A stretch of 42,083 bases of DNA from Pseudomonas sp. AFG_SD02_1510_Pfu_092. GTDB taxonomy: Bacteria; Pseudomonadota; Gammaproteobacteria; Pseudomonadales; Pseudomonadaceae. The stretch spans positions 1 to 42,083 of the forward strand of contig NZ_PUQD01000048.1 in the NCBI RefSeq assembly GCF_003331055.1, in the 5' to 3' direction. This document shows positions 15,341 to 24,605 of this stretch, piece by piece. Positions within the stretch are counted from its first letter, which is position 1. Each line of letters opens with the position of its first letter. A program made the translations under genes and the position numbers. Under the pieces are notes generated by a model. The model saw only the letters and a program-made list of their open reading frames with translations. It was not told the DNA's origin and did no database searches.

Positions 15341-17313
15341 CGCACATTCCTCACGTCGGTCTGGGAAGCGTTGGACGCTGCGGCCGGCAGGACCCGCAGG
15401 CTGGTGTAGTTCTCTTCGGCGAACCTGCGCCCCAGTGACGGCGACTGCACATGCAGGTACCAGGCACCGGCCTCGGGCAGGCTCAGGGCCGCCTGATAGA
15501 TGCCCTCGCCCACCTCTTCCAGCTGCAGGTTGCGCGGCATCGACGACGGTGCCAGGAAGTAGCGCAGGCTCAGGTCGCTCAGGCCCAGGCGCGGCTGGCC
15601 GTCGTCGCCGACGATGCGCACCCGGGCGGTAATGGCGCTGTGTTGCGACAAGGGCCGGTCCAGGCCGATGAACTCGGCATGCGTGCCCTGGCGCTTGCCG
15701 GCATTCGGCGCTTCGGCGACATCGGTGCTGAAGCAATGGATGATCTGCGGCTGGTTGAGCAGAAAAGCCACATCGAACTTGCCGGCAGCCGGCATTTTCA
15801 CCGTCGAACCGTACACGCCCGGCGCCACTTCGCGCAGGCTGCGGTCAACGACGATGGCGGCGCGGGCCTGGTGGCCACGGTTGTTGTAGCCAGACATCGG
15901 CGCGTTCATGCCTTCGGCGTAGAAGTAGGTGGTGTTGTCCACCGGGTTGACCACGAACACCGAATTGTCGTCGCGCGACACCGACAGCCCCTGGGCCAGC
16001 GGCAGGTCACCGGCCTGGCGCGGCGCCGCCGGGCCGGCCTCGAAGCCCTGGATGATCGGCGAGCGCCCTTCGCCCAGGCTGGCCAGGTTGATCATGCTGA
16101 CCTTTGGCGAAGCCAGGCCGCGCACGTAGGCATAGCCCTTGGTGAAAGTCAGCTGGTACGGCTCGGCCGCCACCGGAACGCGGTGGATCAGCTGGTCGGT
16201 ACTGGCGTCGATCACCAGCGCCTGGTTCTCCAGGGTGTTGAGCACGATGCCGTAGCGGCCATCGTTGCTGAAGCGCATCGGCCCCAGGCCCTGTTCGGCC
16301 TGGACGGTGTGGCGCAACTGGTGGTTGCGGGCATCGAATACCCGCACGCTGCCCTCCTCGCCATCGACCACGTACACCGCCTGGGACAACGCCGAATAGC
16401 TGACCGACAGCGGGTGCGGGCCGACCTTGAGGGTCTTGACCAGGCGCATTTGCGCGATGTCGATGACGCTGAGCGTGCCGCTGTCGCGGTTGCTGACGTA
16501 GGCAAAGCGCGAGTCGCCGCTGAAGGCGATTTCGTGGTGGCCGCTGCCGGTATTGAAGGTTTTCAGGGTGTTGCGCCCCGGTACATCGATCACCGTTACC
16601 CCGCCCTTGGCCGGGTCGCGGCTGTTGTTGCCCACCCACAGCCGGTGCTGGTCGGGCTGCAGGGCCACGCGCAGCGGCTGCTCACCAGCGTCCAGGTCGG
16701 CGACACGGGTGAAGGTTTCAGTGTCGATGACCGCGACCTTGCCGCGCTCGGGGATGGACACGAACACCTGCTTGTCGTCGCTGGTGGCCACCCAGTCCAT
16801 GGGCGGCCCGGGCAGGTCGATGCGGGCCAGGGTGCTGGTCACGCCCCCCACCGAGACGGTCGGGTCGATCACCGTCAGGCTGGCGTCCTTGTTCAGCATC
16901 AGCAGAAAGTAGCTGTTCAGGTCGAGCAACGGCCGGGCGCCGATGCTGCTTTTCAGGAACAACGCCACCCGCGCCTTGCAGCTCTGCTCGCGCTCGCCCG
17001 CCGGCGCCGACTGCGCCGGGTCGAGCCATGCCCCGGGGGCCATGCCCGACAGCGGCTGGCCGCTGGTCTGGTCACTGACCTTGAACCGGATGTTGGCGAA
17101 GCTGCCTTCCTGCAGGGTGCCGCCGGCCAGCGGCCGGGCCTCGAACTCCACGGTCACGCCGTCGCGGCTGAGCCGGTGCAGGGCCTGCGGGTCGGCCGCC
17201 TCCTGCAACAGCTCGCGCGGGTCGCACCAGAGCTTTTCATACGCCACGCCCAGGCCGATCAGCGCCACTCCCAGTGCTACCCCCAAGTAAGCAGGGCGAG
17301 TCTTCTTGTTCAT
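15337..17313 (-). CDS. Membrane-anchored YncE-like beta-propeller protein
   Basis: The 658-residue protein has one N-terminal membrane helix (YLGVALGVALIGLGVAY). A beta-sandwich-like domain follows (about 50-130). A seven-blade-type propeller runs from about 135 to 450, with repeats such as VSIPERGKVAVIDTETFTRV, VSNRDSGTLSVIDIAQMRLV and VVDGEEGSVRVFDARN. A C-terminal domain (about 480-640) looks like an FixG/YncE-associated sandwich. Propellers of this type occur with cytochrome cd1 and copper enzymes, but no haem motif is present. It is the second gene of the mnxG operon and may be an accessory or scaffold protein in the periplasm. Confidence 0.8.
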   Translation of the reverse strand: MNKKTRPAYLGVALGVALIGLGVAYEKLWCDPRELLQEAADPQALHRLSRDGVTVEFEARPLAGGTLQEGSFANIRFKVSDQTSGQPLSGMAPGAWLDPAQSAPAGEREQSCKARVALFLKSSIGARPLLDLNSYFLLMLNKDASLTVIDPTVSVGGVTSTLARIDLPGPPMDWVATSDDKQVFVSIPERGKVAVIDTETFTRVADLDAGEQPLRVALQPDQHRLWVGNNSRDPAKGGVTVIDVPGRNTLKTFNTGSGHHEIAFSGDSRFAYVSNRDSGTLSVIDIAQMRLVKTLKVGPHPLSVSYSALSQAVYVVDGEEGSVRVFDARNHQLRHTVQAEQGLGPMRFSNDGRYGIVLNTLENQALVIDASTDQLIHRVPVAAEPYQLTFTKGYAYVRGLASPKVSMINLASLGEGRSPIIQGFEAGPAAPRQAGDLPLAQGLSVSRDDNSVFVVNPVDNTTYFYAEGMNAPMSGYNNRGHQARAAIVVDRSLREVAPGVYGSTVKMPAAGKFDVAFLLNQPQIIHCFSTDVAEAPNAGKRQGTHAEFIGLDRPLSQHSAITARVRIVGDDGQPRLGLSDLSLRYFLAPSSMPRNLQLEEVGEGIYQAALSLPEAGAWYLHVQSPSLGRRFAEENYTSLRVLPAAASNASQTDVRNVR

Positions 17314-17331
17314 GCTCGCGCTCCCTTTCCG

Positions 17332-20300
17332 TCACTGCGCCGGGGCCGTTGTCGGCGGCGCTTCGTTGGTCACCCGCAAGATCCCCCAAAGCCCCGAGAG
17401 GTTGCCGTAGGCGGCGTAGTCGCGGAACAGGTAGTCGCCTGGCACGGCGTTGGCGCCGCCGGCACTGGGCAGCATGAAGCTGAAGTGCGCCGCCGGCAGC
17501 ACGCTTTCCTGGGCACCGATGTACATGGCCATCGGGTTGTAGCCGAAGCGCACCGAGCCGATGCCCGGCAGGCTCGTCGGGTAGCCGTATTCGTCGTTCT
17601 TCTCGGCCTGGTAGTTGTGCAGTGGCCACACGTGGCCGTCCAGCTGGTAGACCATGCCGCGGCTGCCACCACTGGGCATGACGATGTGGTTGCGCACCGG
17701 CTGGCCCGGCCTGGCGTACAGCACCGGGGTTTGCGGGTCGCCACCGACCAGGGCGTTGGCGTAGGCCATGTGGGCATTGGGCACATCGCCGAAGCCCAGC
17801 CCGGCGGCGCGACCGAACGGTGAGTCGGGGGCCATGCCGAAGCGCAGCCACAGCGGCTCGGTCTTGTAGTTGACCGCCATGTTGCCGTTGTCCTGCGGGT
17901 CGCCGGCGGCGCCGTTGCCTTCGGTGTTGATGCCTTCCACCGGGCGGCCATCGGCCCAGCGCATGTTCAGGGCGCGCTGCCAGACGGTGACGAAGTCGCG
18001 GTAGTCTGCCTGGCCGCTGACCTTGACCGTGGCCTGGGCACGGGAAGCGCTGTCCTCGGTCCAGGTGGCGGTCTGCGGCAGGATGCTCATGGCACCCACC
18101 AGGCCTTTCTGCGGCTGCTTGATGACGTCCGACGGGGTCAGGTTGAGGCCGCCGAACTCGATGGCGGTGCTGTTGATGTTGTCCACCGTCCGGCCCAGTT
18201 GCGACACCGGCTTGCCCTCACGCTCCAGGTGGCCGGCGTAGTACTGGTAGGTACGGGTCGGCCAGGCGCCGCTGCCAGCGGCACGCGGGGCCACGGTCTG
18301 CACCGGGTTGAGGCCGACGTTGGCGCCATCGGACTTGGTGATGTCGTAGGCCAGCAATTGCGCATGCAGGCCTACATGGCTGGACGGCCGCATCAGGTTG
18401 TTGGCGAAGGCAGTGGCGCCTTCGCTGTCGAAGCGGTCACGCTTGACCACGTTGTGCATCACCGCCGTGCTGGGCAGGTCCGGCATCACCAGCGGCAGGC
18501 GGTTTTCCAGGGTGATGCTGATGCACTCGCCGGCGTTGGCGCGCAGCACCAGCGGCTCCACCGGCACGCCCGCCCTGAGCTTGCCGGTGCTGGCGTCGAG
18601 GTCGGCCTTGCGCACGTAGAGGATGGCCGTCGGGTCGTGCAGCGGCGCGCTATGGCCCCCGATGGTGAACGGTTGGCCATCTTCGGGATCGACCCCGCTG
18701 ACCAGCGGGATGGTGGTGTTGCGGCTGTTGAACACCAGGGTGCCGCCGTTGGCCTTGAGCGGGCCGCCGACATGCTGGCCGACACCGGCCGGGTCGTTGA
18801 TGCTGACGCCATTGCGGTTCTCGAGGATGTCGTTGGCCAGCGCCGCGACCACCTCGTAGTTGCGCTTGACCGTGGGGCGGCTGCCTATGCCGTTGGGGTT
18901 GGCCGTGGTTTTCGGGCAGATGCCGTCGAAGTTGACGGTGTTGCGCATGGCCACTGGCTGCGGGTTGTTGGGCAGCGGGAACAGGTCGGCACGTTGCGTG
19001 GTGTAGTTGCGCATGATGCCCCAGATACCGTTCCAGTAGCCTTCCAGGGCCGCGTCCAGCGAATACAGATAGTCGCCGTTGGTGGCGGCGGAGCTGGAGA
19101 TCATCGACACCGGCGCCATGAAGCCCAACTGCTCGGAAATGCCGATCATCTGCGACGACTTCCAGCCCGAGTTGGAGCTGTTGCCGTAGCCGGTGCCGTT
19201 CTGCAGCCACTTCACGCCATGCAGGGTGACGTTGTGCTCTTCTTCATGGCCGCCGGCGTGCATGCGCAGGCGCACGTTGTCGCCGGAATAGGTCCGCAGC
19301 ATCGGCGTGAACGGGTCGCCCGGTTCGCCGCCGGCCTTGTTGATGTGCGGCGGGAACAGCGTGGTGCCGCCGGTAGGGCCGACCGCCGAGGTGATCGCCG
19401 ACGGCGCCAGGTTCAGCGCCGGAATGGCCCGGTCGGTACGGGTTTGCAGGGCGTAGCTGAGGTCGCCGGCGAGGCCGTCGGCCTGCATGCCGCGCTTGCC
19501 GTCGGGGCCGACCTTGTTCGGGTCGAACACGCGCAGGGCCAGGGGCTCGTTGCGGTAGTTGACGACGAACATGCCTGGGTCATCCACCGAGATCGCCTGC
19601 GGGCAAGGCCGGCTCGGGCAGCCCGGGTCGATGCCGCCGCGTTCCTCGACGATGGCTTCCAGCAGGCTCGAGGCCTTGCCACGCACCGGCGGGTTGATGG
19701 CGTAACGGAAGCTGTCGGCGGTGGCCGGGTACGACTGGGCATTGGGCACGCCGTCGGGCCCGGCGCCAACGTACACACCCGCTTCATAGGCGTGCTGGAA
19801 GTCGCTGTACTCTAGGAAGAACTCGCGGTAGCTGTCGTTCTTGCCGTCGCCGTCGTGGTCACCGGTCTGGATCACCGCCTGCCACGAGGTCGGGCCGCCG
19901 TCCTGGCGCGTGGCCGGGTTGTACAGCGGCTCGCCGGTTTCGGCGTGGTACCAGGTGGAGTTGGCCGGTTCCGCCAGCACGGTGGCGTACAGGCCGAGCT
20001 GCTGGTGGGTCGATGGGCCGAGGTGGTCGTGGGTGAAGATGGTGCCCAGGCCACGGTCGACGTTGTACACGTTGACCAGCGGGTCGGCGAACCAGCGCTG
20101 CATGGCCGTGCGCGCCCCCAGCCAGTCGGCCCGGCCGAAGCGGCCGAAGTACGGGTGCTGACGGGCCTGCGGGCAGGCGGCGCTGCCGTCGCGGCTGTCG
20201 CCCTGGGTGCAGCCGTTGTAGGCACGAATGGCCTGCACCCGTTCGACCACGCTGCCGGGCGAGAGAATGCCGTCTTCGTAGTTCCAGCCATTGGCTGAGC

Positions 20301-23172
20301 CGTCGGCGGCGGTCAGGTCCCACTTGGGCAGGTGGATGTGCTGGCCGATCACGTCGGTCGGGGTGCGCACCTGGTAATCGTCCATCTCGTAGATGTTCGG
20401 GATCAGGTTGGTGTGCTGGTACATGGTGCAGTCGAAGGTGTTCATGCGCATCACCAACGGCTCTGGCGGGCGCTGCTTGGTGATGACTGGCCAGGCGTCT
20501 TCCCAAAGGGCAATGATGCGGGCTTGCGGGAAGTGGTAGCCGACCTTGTTGTACACCGCGTCGAACTGGATGTTGGCGCCCTTGTAGATGCGTGGGCGGT
20601 CGGCGGTGAAGGCCGACGAGCCACGGAAGTTCAGGCCCGCCAGGCTCTCGCCGCTGGCATATTCGCCCACCCCGGACGACTGGGTCAGGCGCTTGCCACG
20701 GTCATCCATGCACGGCTCGTAGAACGGCGCGCCGGCCATCGGCAAGGCGCCATTGGTGCGAAATGCCTTGGCCACCGGTTGGCTGCCGGGAATCAGGGCG
20801 AAGCTTGGGTGTTCGGCCATGGCGTGAAACTGCATGGCCGCCTGCTCGACATCGGTACCCTCTTCGGGCAGGTAGATCGGCTTGGCTTTGTGCACCACCT
20901 TGGTGAAATCCAGCTTGGTCGTGGTGGTTTCCGCCTCACCGCCAGCGGCTACCCCGTCCAGCGCATGGCGCCCCAGGCCGCCGTCCCAGCCATCGACCTG
21001 GTTCGGGTCGAGGTTGGCCCACAGCGCCTTGCCGCTGTTCTTGAGCTGGCGGGCCATGGCCGGGTCGAGCATGTCCAGCGGCGGGGTCGGTGGGCGGTTG
21101 CCCACGCTGCTTTCCATGCCGCCAATCCAGAACGGGTAGCCAGGGTTCTTCAGGCTGCCGTCGGCGTTGCGGTTGGCCTCGCTGCGATCGACCAGCGCCA
21201 GCGAGCCGATGGCCTTGCGCAGCGGCGCCTGGTCGCCAGGCTGGTCATCCTCGTCTGCTTCAGGCGCGTCGTCATCGTTGGCGGCAACCTGCTCTGCCGA
21301 CAGCTTCGGTACCACCACCACCTTGCCTGGCATCGGCGCCATGGCCTTGCCGGGCAGCGGCACGATGGCCGGGATCGGCGTGCCAGCGACGATCTCGCCA
21401 TCGGGCAGGGCCCGGGCGCCAACTGCCGGCTTGCCGCTGCGCAGGGCGAACGGAATGCTGTGGAAGCCATTCTCGCCCTGCCCGCTCACCGCAAGGCGGG
21501 TGCCCTCTTCGAACACGTCGTGGACCCGCCACATGGCCCACATGCCCTGGGCAAAATGCGGGTAGAAGTGGCAGTGGTAGATGGCATCGCCGGCTACCCG
21601 GTTGCGGTTGCCCGACCCACCGTTGGCGATTTCGTAGGTGTAGCCAACCCCGGCACCGATGCCCTGGGCATCGATGTAGTCGGAGTTGTCGTCATTGGGG
21701 TTGAACAGCCACTGGTGGCCATGCAGGTGGAAGATGTGCTGCTCATGGCCATTGTGGGTGTTGCGGAACTTGGTGAAATCACCAATGTAGCTATGGTGCA
21801 CGTTGGCCGGCTCGGCCGGGTACAGGGCCATGCTGGCCTTGACCCCGATGGCGCTGGCCGGCGGTACCTCACCAGGGCGAATGTGCTCCAGGCCGACGTT
21901 GGCCGGCACGTCCACCAGGGTTCCGACGTCACCGACCGTGTGCGCACTGAGGAAAAACTCTTCGTAGGCACACGACAGGCAGTCGTGCATCGGCCCCACG
22001 CCCAGGCGGTTGGCCACCACCTCGGCGCCCATGCCACCGGAACCGTAGTTGATCATGAACGAGTCGCGGGTGGGTTCCAGCACATGGCCCATCACCGGGT
22101 CGGCCCAGTAGCCCGGGAAGGCCTGGGTAGCGGCCACTTCGTCGGCGAACTGCGAGGCGAAGTCACGGAACGCCTCCAGGCGGTTGGGCAGCGCCGGGTT
22201 GCGCTTGCCCAGGCTTTCCAGCGGGTAGGTGGATCTGGGGAAGCTGCCGTCAGGGTTGGGGCCCATGACGATGGCATCGGTTTCGCTGTTGATGATCTCG
22301 TTGCCGTTGACCATGGCGATGATCGGCTTGCCGGCCTTGCCCTCGGCGATCCACGGTTGTGCCTGCGGGTAACGGGCTTCGTAATCGATCACCGGTTGGC
22401 CGGTGGCGGTACGGCCGGTGGTGGCCAGGCGCATTTCTTCCTCGGTGAGGGTGTTGCGGTAGGTGCGGCCCAGCCTGGGCACCACCACCACCTGGCCGAA
22501 CAGGCCGTTGGCGACGTTGCCTGCGGTGCCTTCACCGCCAAAGGTGGCGGCCTTGCTGGTGGCGGCGAAGGCGCCTTCGCGCTCGGCGTACAGCGTGTAG
22601 CTGCGGGTGCTGCCGGGGCTGACGAAGAAGTTGCCGTTGCGCCCGGTGTAGGCGGAAATGTCGGCGATGCTGTTGAGCGCCTGCATGCCGTTGACCTGGA
22701 AGCCGACCATGCGCTCGGCCACCTGCTGGTCGGCGACGAAACCTTCGGCCGCTTCATGGTCGACTTCCAGTTCCTCGTCCTCGGGCCCTTCGGCCTCGAT
22801 ACTGTCTTTGTTCGGGTTGGCCTTGTAGTCGAGCAGGTTGGTCAGGTTGACCGTCAGGCAATCCCCTGCGGCAACCCGCAGTACGATCGGCCGTGGGCGC
22901 TTGTCCGGGCGCAGGGTGACCTTGCCCGGTACCGCCGCCCCACCGATGCTCAGCGGGACCTGCTTGTCGTCGACCACATCCTCGCGCAGGGCGAAGATCA
23001 TGCCGTTGGCGTTTTGCGCGCCAAGGCGGTTGAACATCAGTGGCTGGTCCAGGGCCACCACGTTGGCGACCAGGGTGCGCTGGCACTGCACGGCCGCCTC
23101 GCTGGTCGACGCCCAGCCGCACAGGGCCAGCACGAGTGAGGACAGGATGGGGCCTTTGCCTGGTGAAGACAT
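17332..23172 (-). CDS. mnxG: MnxG-type giant multicopper oxidase (putative Mn(II) oxidase)
   Basis: The 1946-residue exported protein has a signal peptide ending TSEA-AVQC. Copper ligands are HEQHIFHLHGH (476-486), HCHFYPHFAQGM (533-544, type-1 site with axial Met), GQHIH (945-947) and THDHLG (1048-1050). Together these four HxH pairs can build one trinuclear centre, but the two C-terminal-type motifs come first, as in the permuted MnxG family. A further HEEEHNVTLHG segment lies near 1310. Later domains look cupredoxin-like without ligands, ending GDYLFRDYAAYG. Size and motif order match MnxG, shown in P. putida GB-1 to oxidise Mn(II). ATG 23172 has CGGAGG 6 nt upstream; an in-frame GTG at 23190 is rejected. 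First gene of its operon. Confidence 0.92.
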   Translation of the reverse strand: MSSPGKGPILSSLVLALCGWASTSEAAVQCQRTLVANVVALDQPLMFNRLGAQNANGMIFALREDVVDDKQVPLSIGGAAVPGKVTLRPDKRPRPIVLRVAAGDCLTVNLTNLLDYKANPNKDSIEAEGPEDEELEVDHEAAEGFVADQQVAERMVGFQVNGMQALNSIADISAYTGRNGNFFVSPGSTRSYTLYAEREGAFAATSKAATFGGEGTAGNVANGLFGQVVVVPRLGRTYRNTLTEEEMRLATTGRTATGQPVIDYEARYPQAQPWIAEGKAGKPIIAMVNGNEIINSETDAIVMGPNPDGSFPRSTYPLESLGKRNPALPNRLEAFRDFASQFADEVAATQAFPGYWADPVMGHVLEPTRDSFMINYGSGGMGAEVVANRLGVGPMHDCLSCAYEEFFLSAHTVGDVGTLVDVPANVGLEHIRPGEVPPASAIGVKASMALYPAEPANVHHSYIGDFTKFRNTHNGHEQHIFHLHGHQWLFNPNDDNSDYIDAQGIGAGVGYTYEIANGGSGNRNRVAGDAIYHCHFYPHFAQGMWAMWRVHDVFEEGTRLAVSGQGENGFHSIPFALRSGKPAVGARALPDGEIVAGTPIPAIVPLPGKAMAPMPGKVVVVPKLSAEQVAANDDDAPEADEDDQPGDQAPLRKAIGSLALVDRSEANRNADGSLKNPGYPFWIGGMESSVGNRPPTPPLDMLDPAMARQLKNSGKALWANLDPNQVDGWDGGLGRHALDGVAAGGEAETTTTKLDFTKVVHKAKPIYLPEEGTDVEQAAMQFHAMAEHPSFALIPGSQPVAKAFRTNGALPMAGAPFYEPCMDDRGKRLTQSSGVGEYASGESLAGLNFRGSSAFTADRPRIYKGANIQFDAVYNKVGYHFPQARIIALWEDAWPVITKQRPPEPLVMRMNTFDCTMYQHTNLIPNIYEMDDYQVRTPTDVIGQHIHLPKWDLTAADGSANGWNYEDGILSPGSVVERVQAIRAYNGCTQGDSRDGSAACPQARQHPYFGRFGRADWLGARTAMQRWFADPLVNVYNVDRGLGTIFTHDHLGPSTHQQLGLYATVLAEPANSTWYHAETGEPLYNPATRQDGGPTSWQAVIQTGDHDGDGKNDSYREFFLEYSDFQHAYEAGVYVGAGPDGVPNAQSYPATADSFRYAINPPVRGKASSLLEAIVEERGGIDPGCPSRPCPQAISVDDPGMFVVNYRNEPLALRVFDPNKVGPDGKRGMQADGLAGDLSYALQTRTDRAIPALNLAPSAITSAVGPTGGTTLFPPHINKAGGEPGDPFTPMLRTYSGDNVRLRMHAGGHEEEHNVTLHGVKWLQNGTGYGNSSNSGWKSSQMIGISEQLGFMAPVSMISSSAATNGDYLYSLDAALEGYWNGIWGIMRNYTTQRADLFPLPNNPQPVAMRNTVNFDGICPKTTANPNGIGSRPTVKRNYEVVAALANDILENRNGVSINDPAGVGQHVGGPLKANGGTLVFNSRNTTIPLVSGVDPEDGQPFTIGGHSAPLHDPTAILYVRKADLDASTGKLRAGVPVEPLVLRANAGECISITLENRLPLVMPDLPSTAVMHNVVKRDRFDSEGATAFANNLMRPSSHVGLHAQLLAYDITKSDGANVGLNPVQTVAPRAAGSGAWPTRTYQYYAGHLEREGKPVSQLGRTVDNINSTAIEFGGLNLTPSDVIKQPQKGLVGAMSILPQTATWTEDSASRAQATVKVSGQADYRDFVTVWQRALNMRWADGRPVEGINTEGNGAAGDPQDNGNMAVNYKTEPLWLRFGMAPDSPFGRAAGLGFGDVPNAHMAYANALVGGDPQTPVLYARPGQPVRNHIVMPSGGSRGMVYQLDGHVWPLHNYQAEKNDEYGYPTSLPGIGSVRFGYNPMAMYIGAQESVLPAAHFSFMLPSAGGANAVPGDYLFRDYAAYGNLSGLWGILRVTNEAPPTTAPAQ

Positions 23173-23211
23173 GCTGCACCTCCGGGACACAGGATCTCTG
23201 CGTGGAGCCGG

Positions 23212-23227
23212 AGCAAGGTGTGTGCCA
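23212..23227 (-). promoter_or_regulatory. Sigma-54 promoter of the mnxG operon
   Basis: On the - strand TGGCACACACCTTGCT fits the -24/-12 consensus TGGCAC..TTGC with correct spacing. Predicted start is near 23200, giving a leader of about 28 nt before ATG 23172. P. putida GB-1 Mn oxidation is known to need the sigma-54-dependent regulator MnxR, which agrees with this promoter. Confidence 0.85.
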
Positions 23228-23276
23228 CAAGGGAATTGCGCGCTTTTTCAGCAGGTTACATCGGCAAGCGCAACAG

Positions 23277-23317
23277 ATTGGGGAGGATCCCCCAATGGGT
23301 TTCCCCGAAACGGGGGG
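23277..23317. promoter_or_regulatory. G/C-run dyads upstream of mnxG, candidate activator sites
   Basis: ATTGGGGAGGATCCCCCAAT (23277-23296) is an inverted repeat with 7-bp arms. GTTTCCCCGAAACGGGGGG (23299-23317) carries a second CCCC/GGGG dyad. They are centred about 87 and 109 bp upstream of the predicted sigma-54 start and share ATTGGGGA and GTTTCCCC with the sites at 11623-11684. The rest of the 23228-23518 spacer holds the promoter region of the + strand acyl-CoA genes; I see no further element there. Confidence 0.6.
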
Positions 23318-23518
23318 TGCCGCCGGCCAGCGACAGGCCCGCCCCGGCCAAGACGAAACCTTGCTAGAGTGGCACCAGGGCCGAACACGGCAAAAATGCA
23401 GAATCCCCCTGCAGATTTGTCGATTGTACAAGGCAATTTCGCATGACAGGATCCTGCGATCCTCCAGCGAACTCCAGACTTCACTTGGAAAATCAATAAC
23501 AAAGCAGGGAGAACGCAA

Positions 23519-24589
23519 ATGACTGCGCACGCTCATACTTCGGCAACCGACCATGTGCTGGCCGAGGTTCGCAACCAGGTCGGCCACCTGACCCTGAACC
23601 GCCCCGCCGGGCTCAATGCCCTGACCCTGGACATGGTCCGCAGCCTGCGCCAGCACCTCGACCTGTGGGCCGACGACCCCAAGGTGCACGCCGTGGTACT
23701 GCGTGGCGCAGGCCCCAAGGGCTTCTGCGCCGGTGGCGATATCCGTTCGCTGCACGACAGCTTCAAGGCCGGCGAAACCCTGCATGAAACCTTCTTCGTC
23801 GAGGAATACGCCCTCGACCTGGTCATCCACCGCTACCGCAAGCCGATTCTGGTACTGATGGACGGCTTCACCTTGGGCGGCGGCATGGGCCTGGCCCAGG
23901 GTTGCGACCTGCGCGTGGTCACCGAACGCAGCCGCCTGGGCATGCCCGAAGTGGGCATCGGTTACTTCCCTGATGTCGGCGGCAGCTATTTCCTGTCGCG
24001 CATTCCGGGCGAGCTGGGCATTTACCTGGGCGTCAGCGGCGCGCAGGTGCAGGCAGCCGATGCGCTGTACTGCGGCCTGGCCGACTGGTACCTGGCCAGC
24101 GACCGGCTGGCGGCACTGGACCAGGGCCTGGACCAGCTGCGCTTCGGCGACCACCCGCTGAAGGACCTGCAAAACCTGCTGGCCAGGCTCGGCACCCAAG
24201 TGCTGGACGACGCACCACTGGAAAAACTGCGCCCGGTCATCGACCACTTCTTCGCCCTGCCCGACCTGCCGGCCATCGTCGAGCAGCTGCGCGCGGTGAG
24301 CATTGGCGACAGCCATGCCTGGGCCGTGGCCACCGCCGACCAGCTGGAAACCCGCTCGCCGCTGGCCATGGCAGTTACCCTGGAGATGCTGCGCCGCGGT
24401 CGCCAGCTGGGCCTGGAGGACTGTTTTGCCATGGAGCTGCACCTGGACCGCCAGTGGTTCCAGCACGGCGACATCATTGAAGGCGTGCGCGCGTTGATCA
24501 TCGACAAGGACAAGCAGCCACGCTGGAACCCGCCGACCCTGGCTGCGCTGCAACGCCAGCGGGTCGACCAATTCTTCGAAGGCCTGTGA
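23519..24589 (+). CDS. Enoyl-CoA hydratase/isomerase, 3-hydroxyisobutyryl-CoA hydrolase type
   Basis: The 356-residue crotonase-fold enzyme has oxyanion-hole motifs FCAGGD (69-74) and GGGMG (120-124), plus Glu144 and Asp152 in MPEVGIGYFPDVGGSYFL. The DVGGSYFL motif and length of about 350 mark the HIBCH group, which hydrolyses 3-hydroxyisobutyryl-CoA in valine breakdown; ordinary enoyl-CoA hydratases are about 260 residues. GGGAG precedes ATG 23519. It lies 16 bp before an acyl-CoA dehydrogenase gene, so the pair probably works on branched C4 acyl-CoAs. No mmsA/mmsB gene is adjacent. Confidence 0.88.
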   Translation: MTAHAHTSATDHVLAEVRNQVGHLTLNRPAGLNALTLDMVRSLRQHLDLWADDPKVHAVVLRGAGPKGFCAGGDIRSLHDSFKAGETLHETFFVEEYALDLVIHRYRKPILVLMDGFTLGGGMGLAQGCDLRVVTERSRLGMPEVGIGYFPDVGGSYFLSRIPGELGIYLGVSGAQVQAADALYCGLADWYLASDRLAALDQGLDQLRFGDHPLKDLQNLLARLGTQVLDDAPLEKLRPVIDHFFALPDLPAIVEQLRAVSIGDSHAWAVATADQLETRSPLAMAVTLEMLRRGRQLGLEDCFAMELHLDRQWFQHGDIIEGVRALIIDKDKQPRWNPPTLAALQRQRVDQFFEGL

Positions 24590-24605
24590 GCCGGGGAGTA
24601 CACAG

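Noticed and set aside
15451..17823. 790-codon + strand open frame, and a 935-codon one at 20332-23139
   Set aside because: Antisense to the propeller protein and MnxG, rich in Val/His/Gln/Arg as expected for mirror frames, with no ribosome sites or domains.
23341..23380. GGTGCCACTCTAGC as a second sigma-54 promoter for mnxG
   Set aside because: Only the GG/GC spacing fits; the TGGCAC core is not matched, and the site at 23212-23227 is far better and correctly placed.
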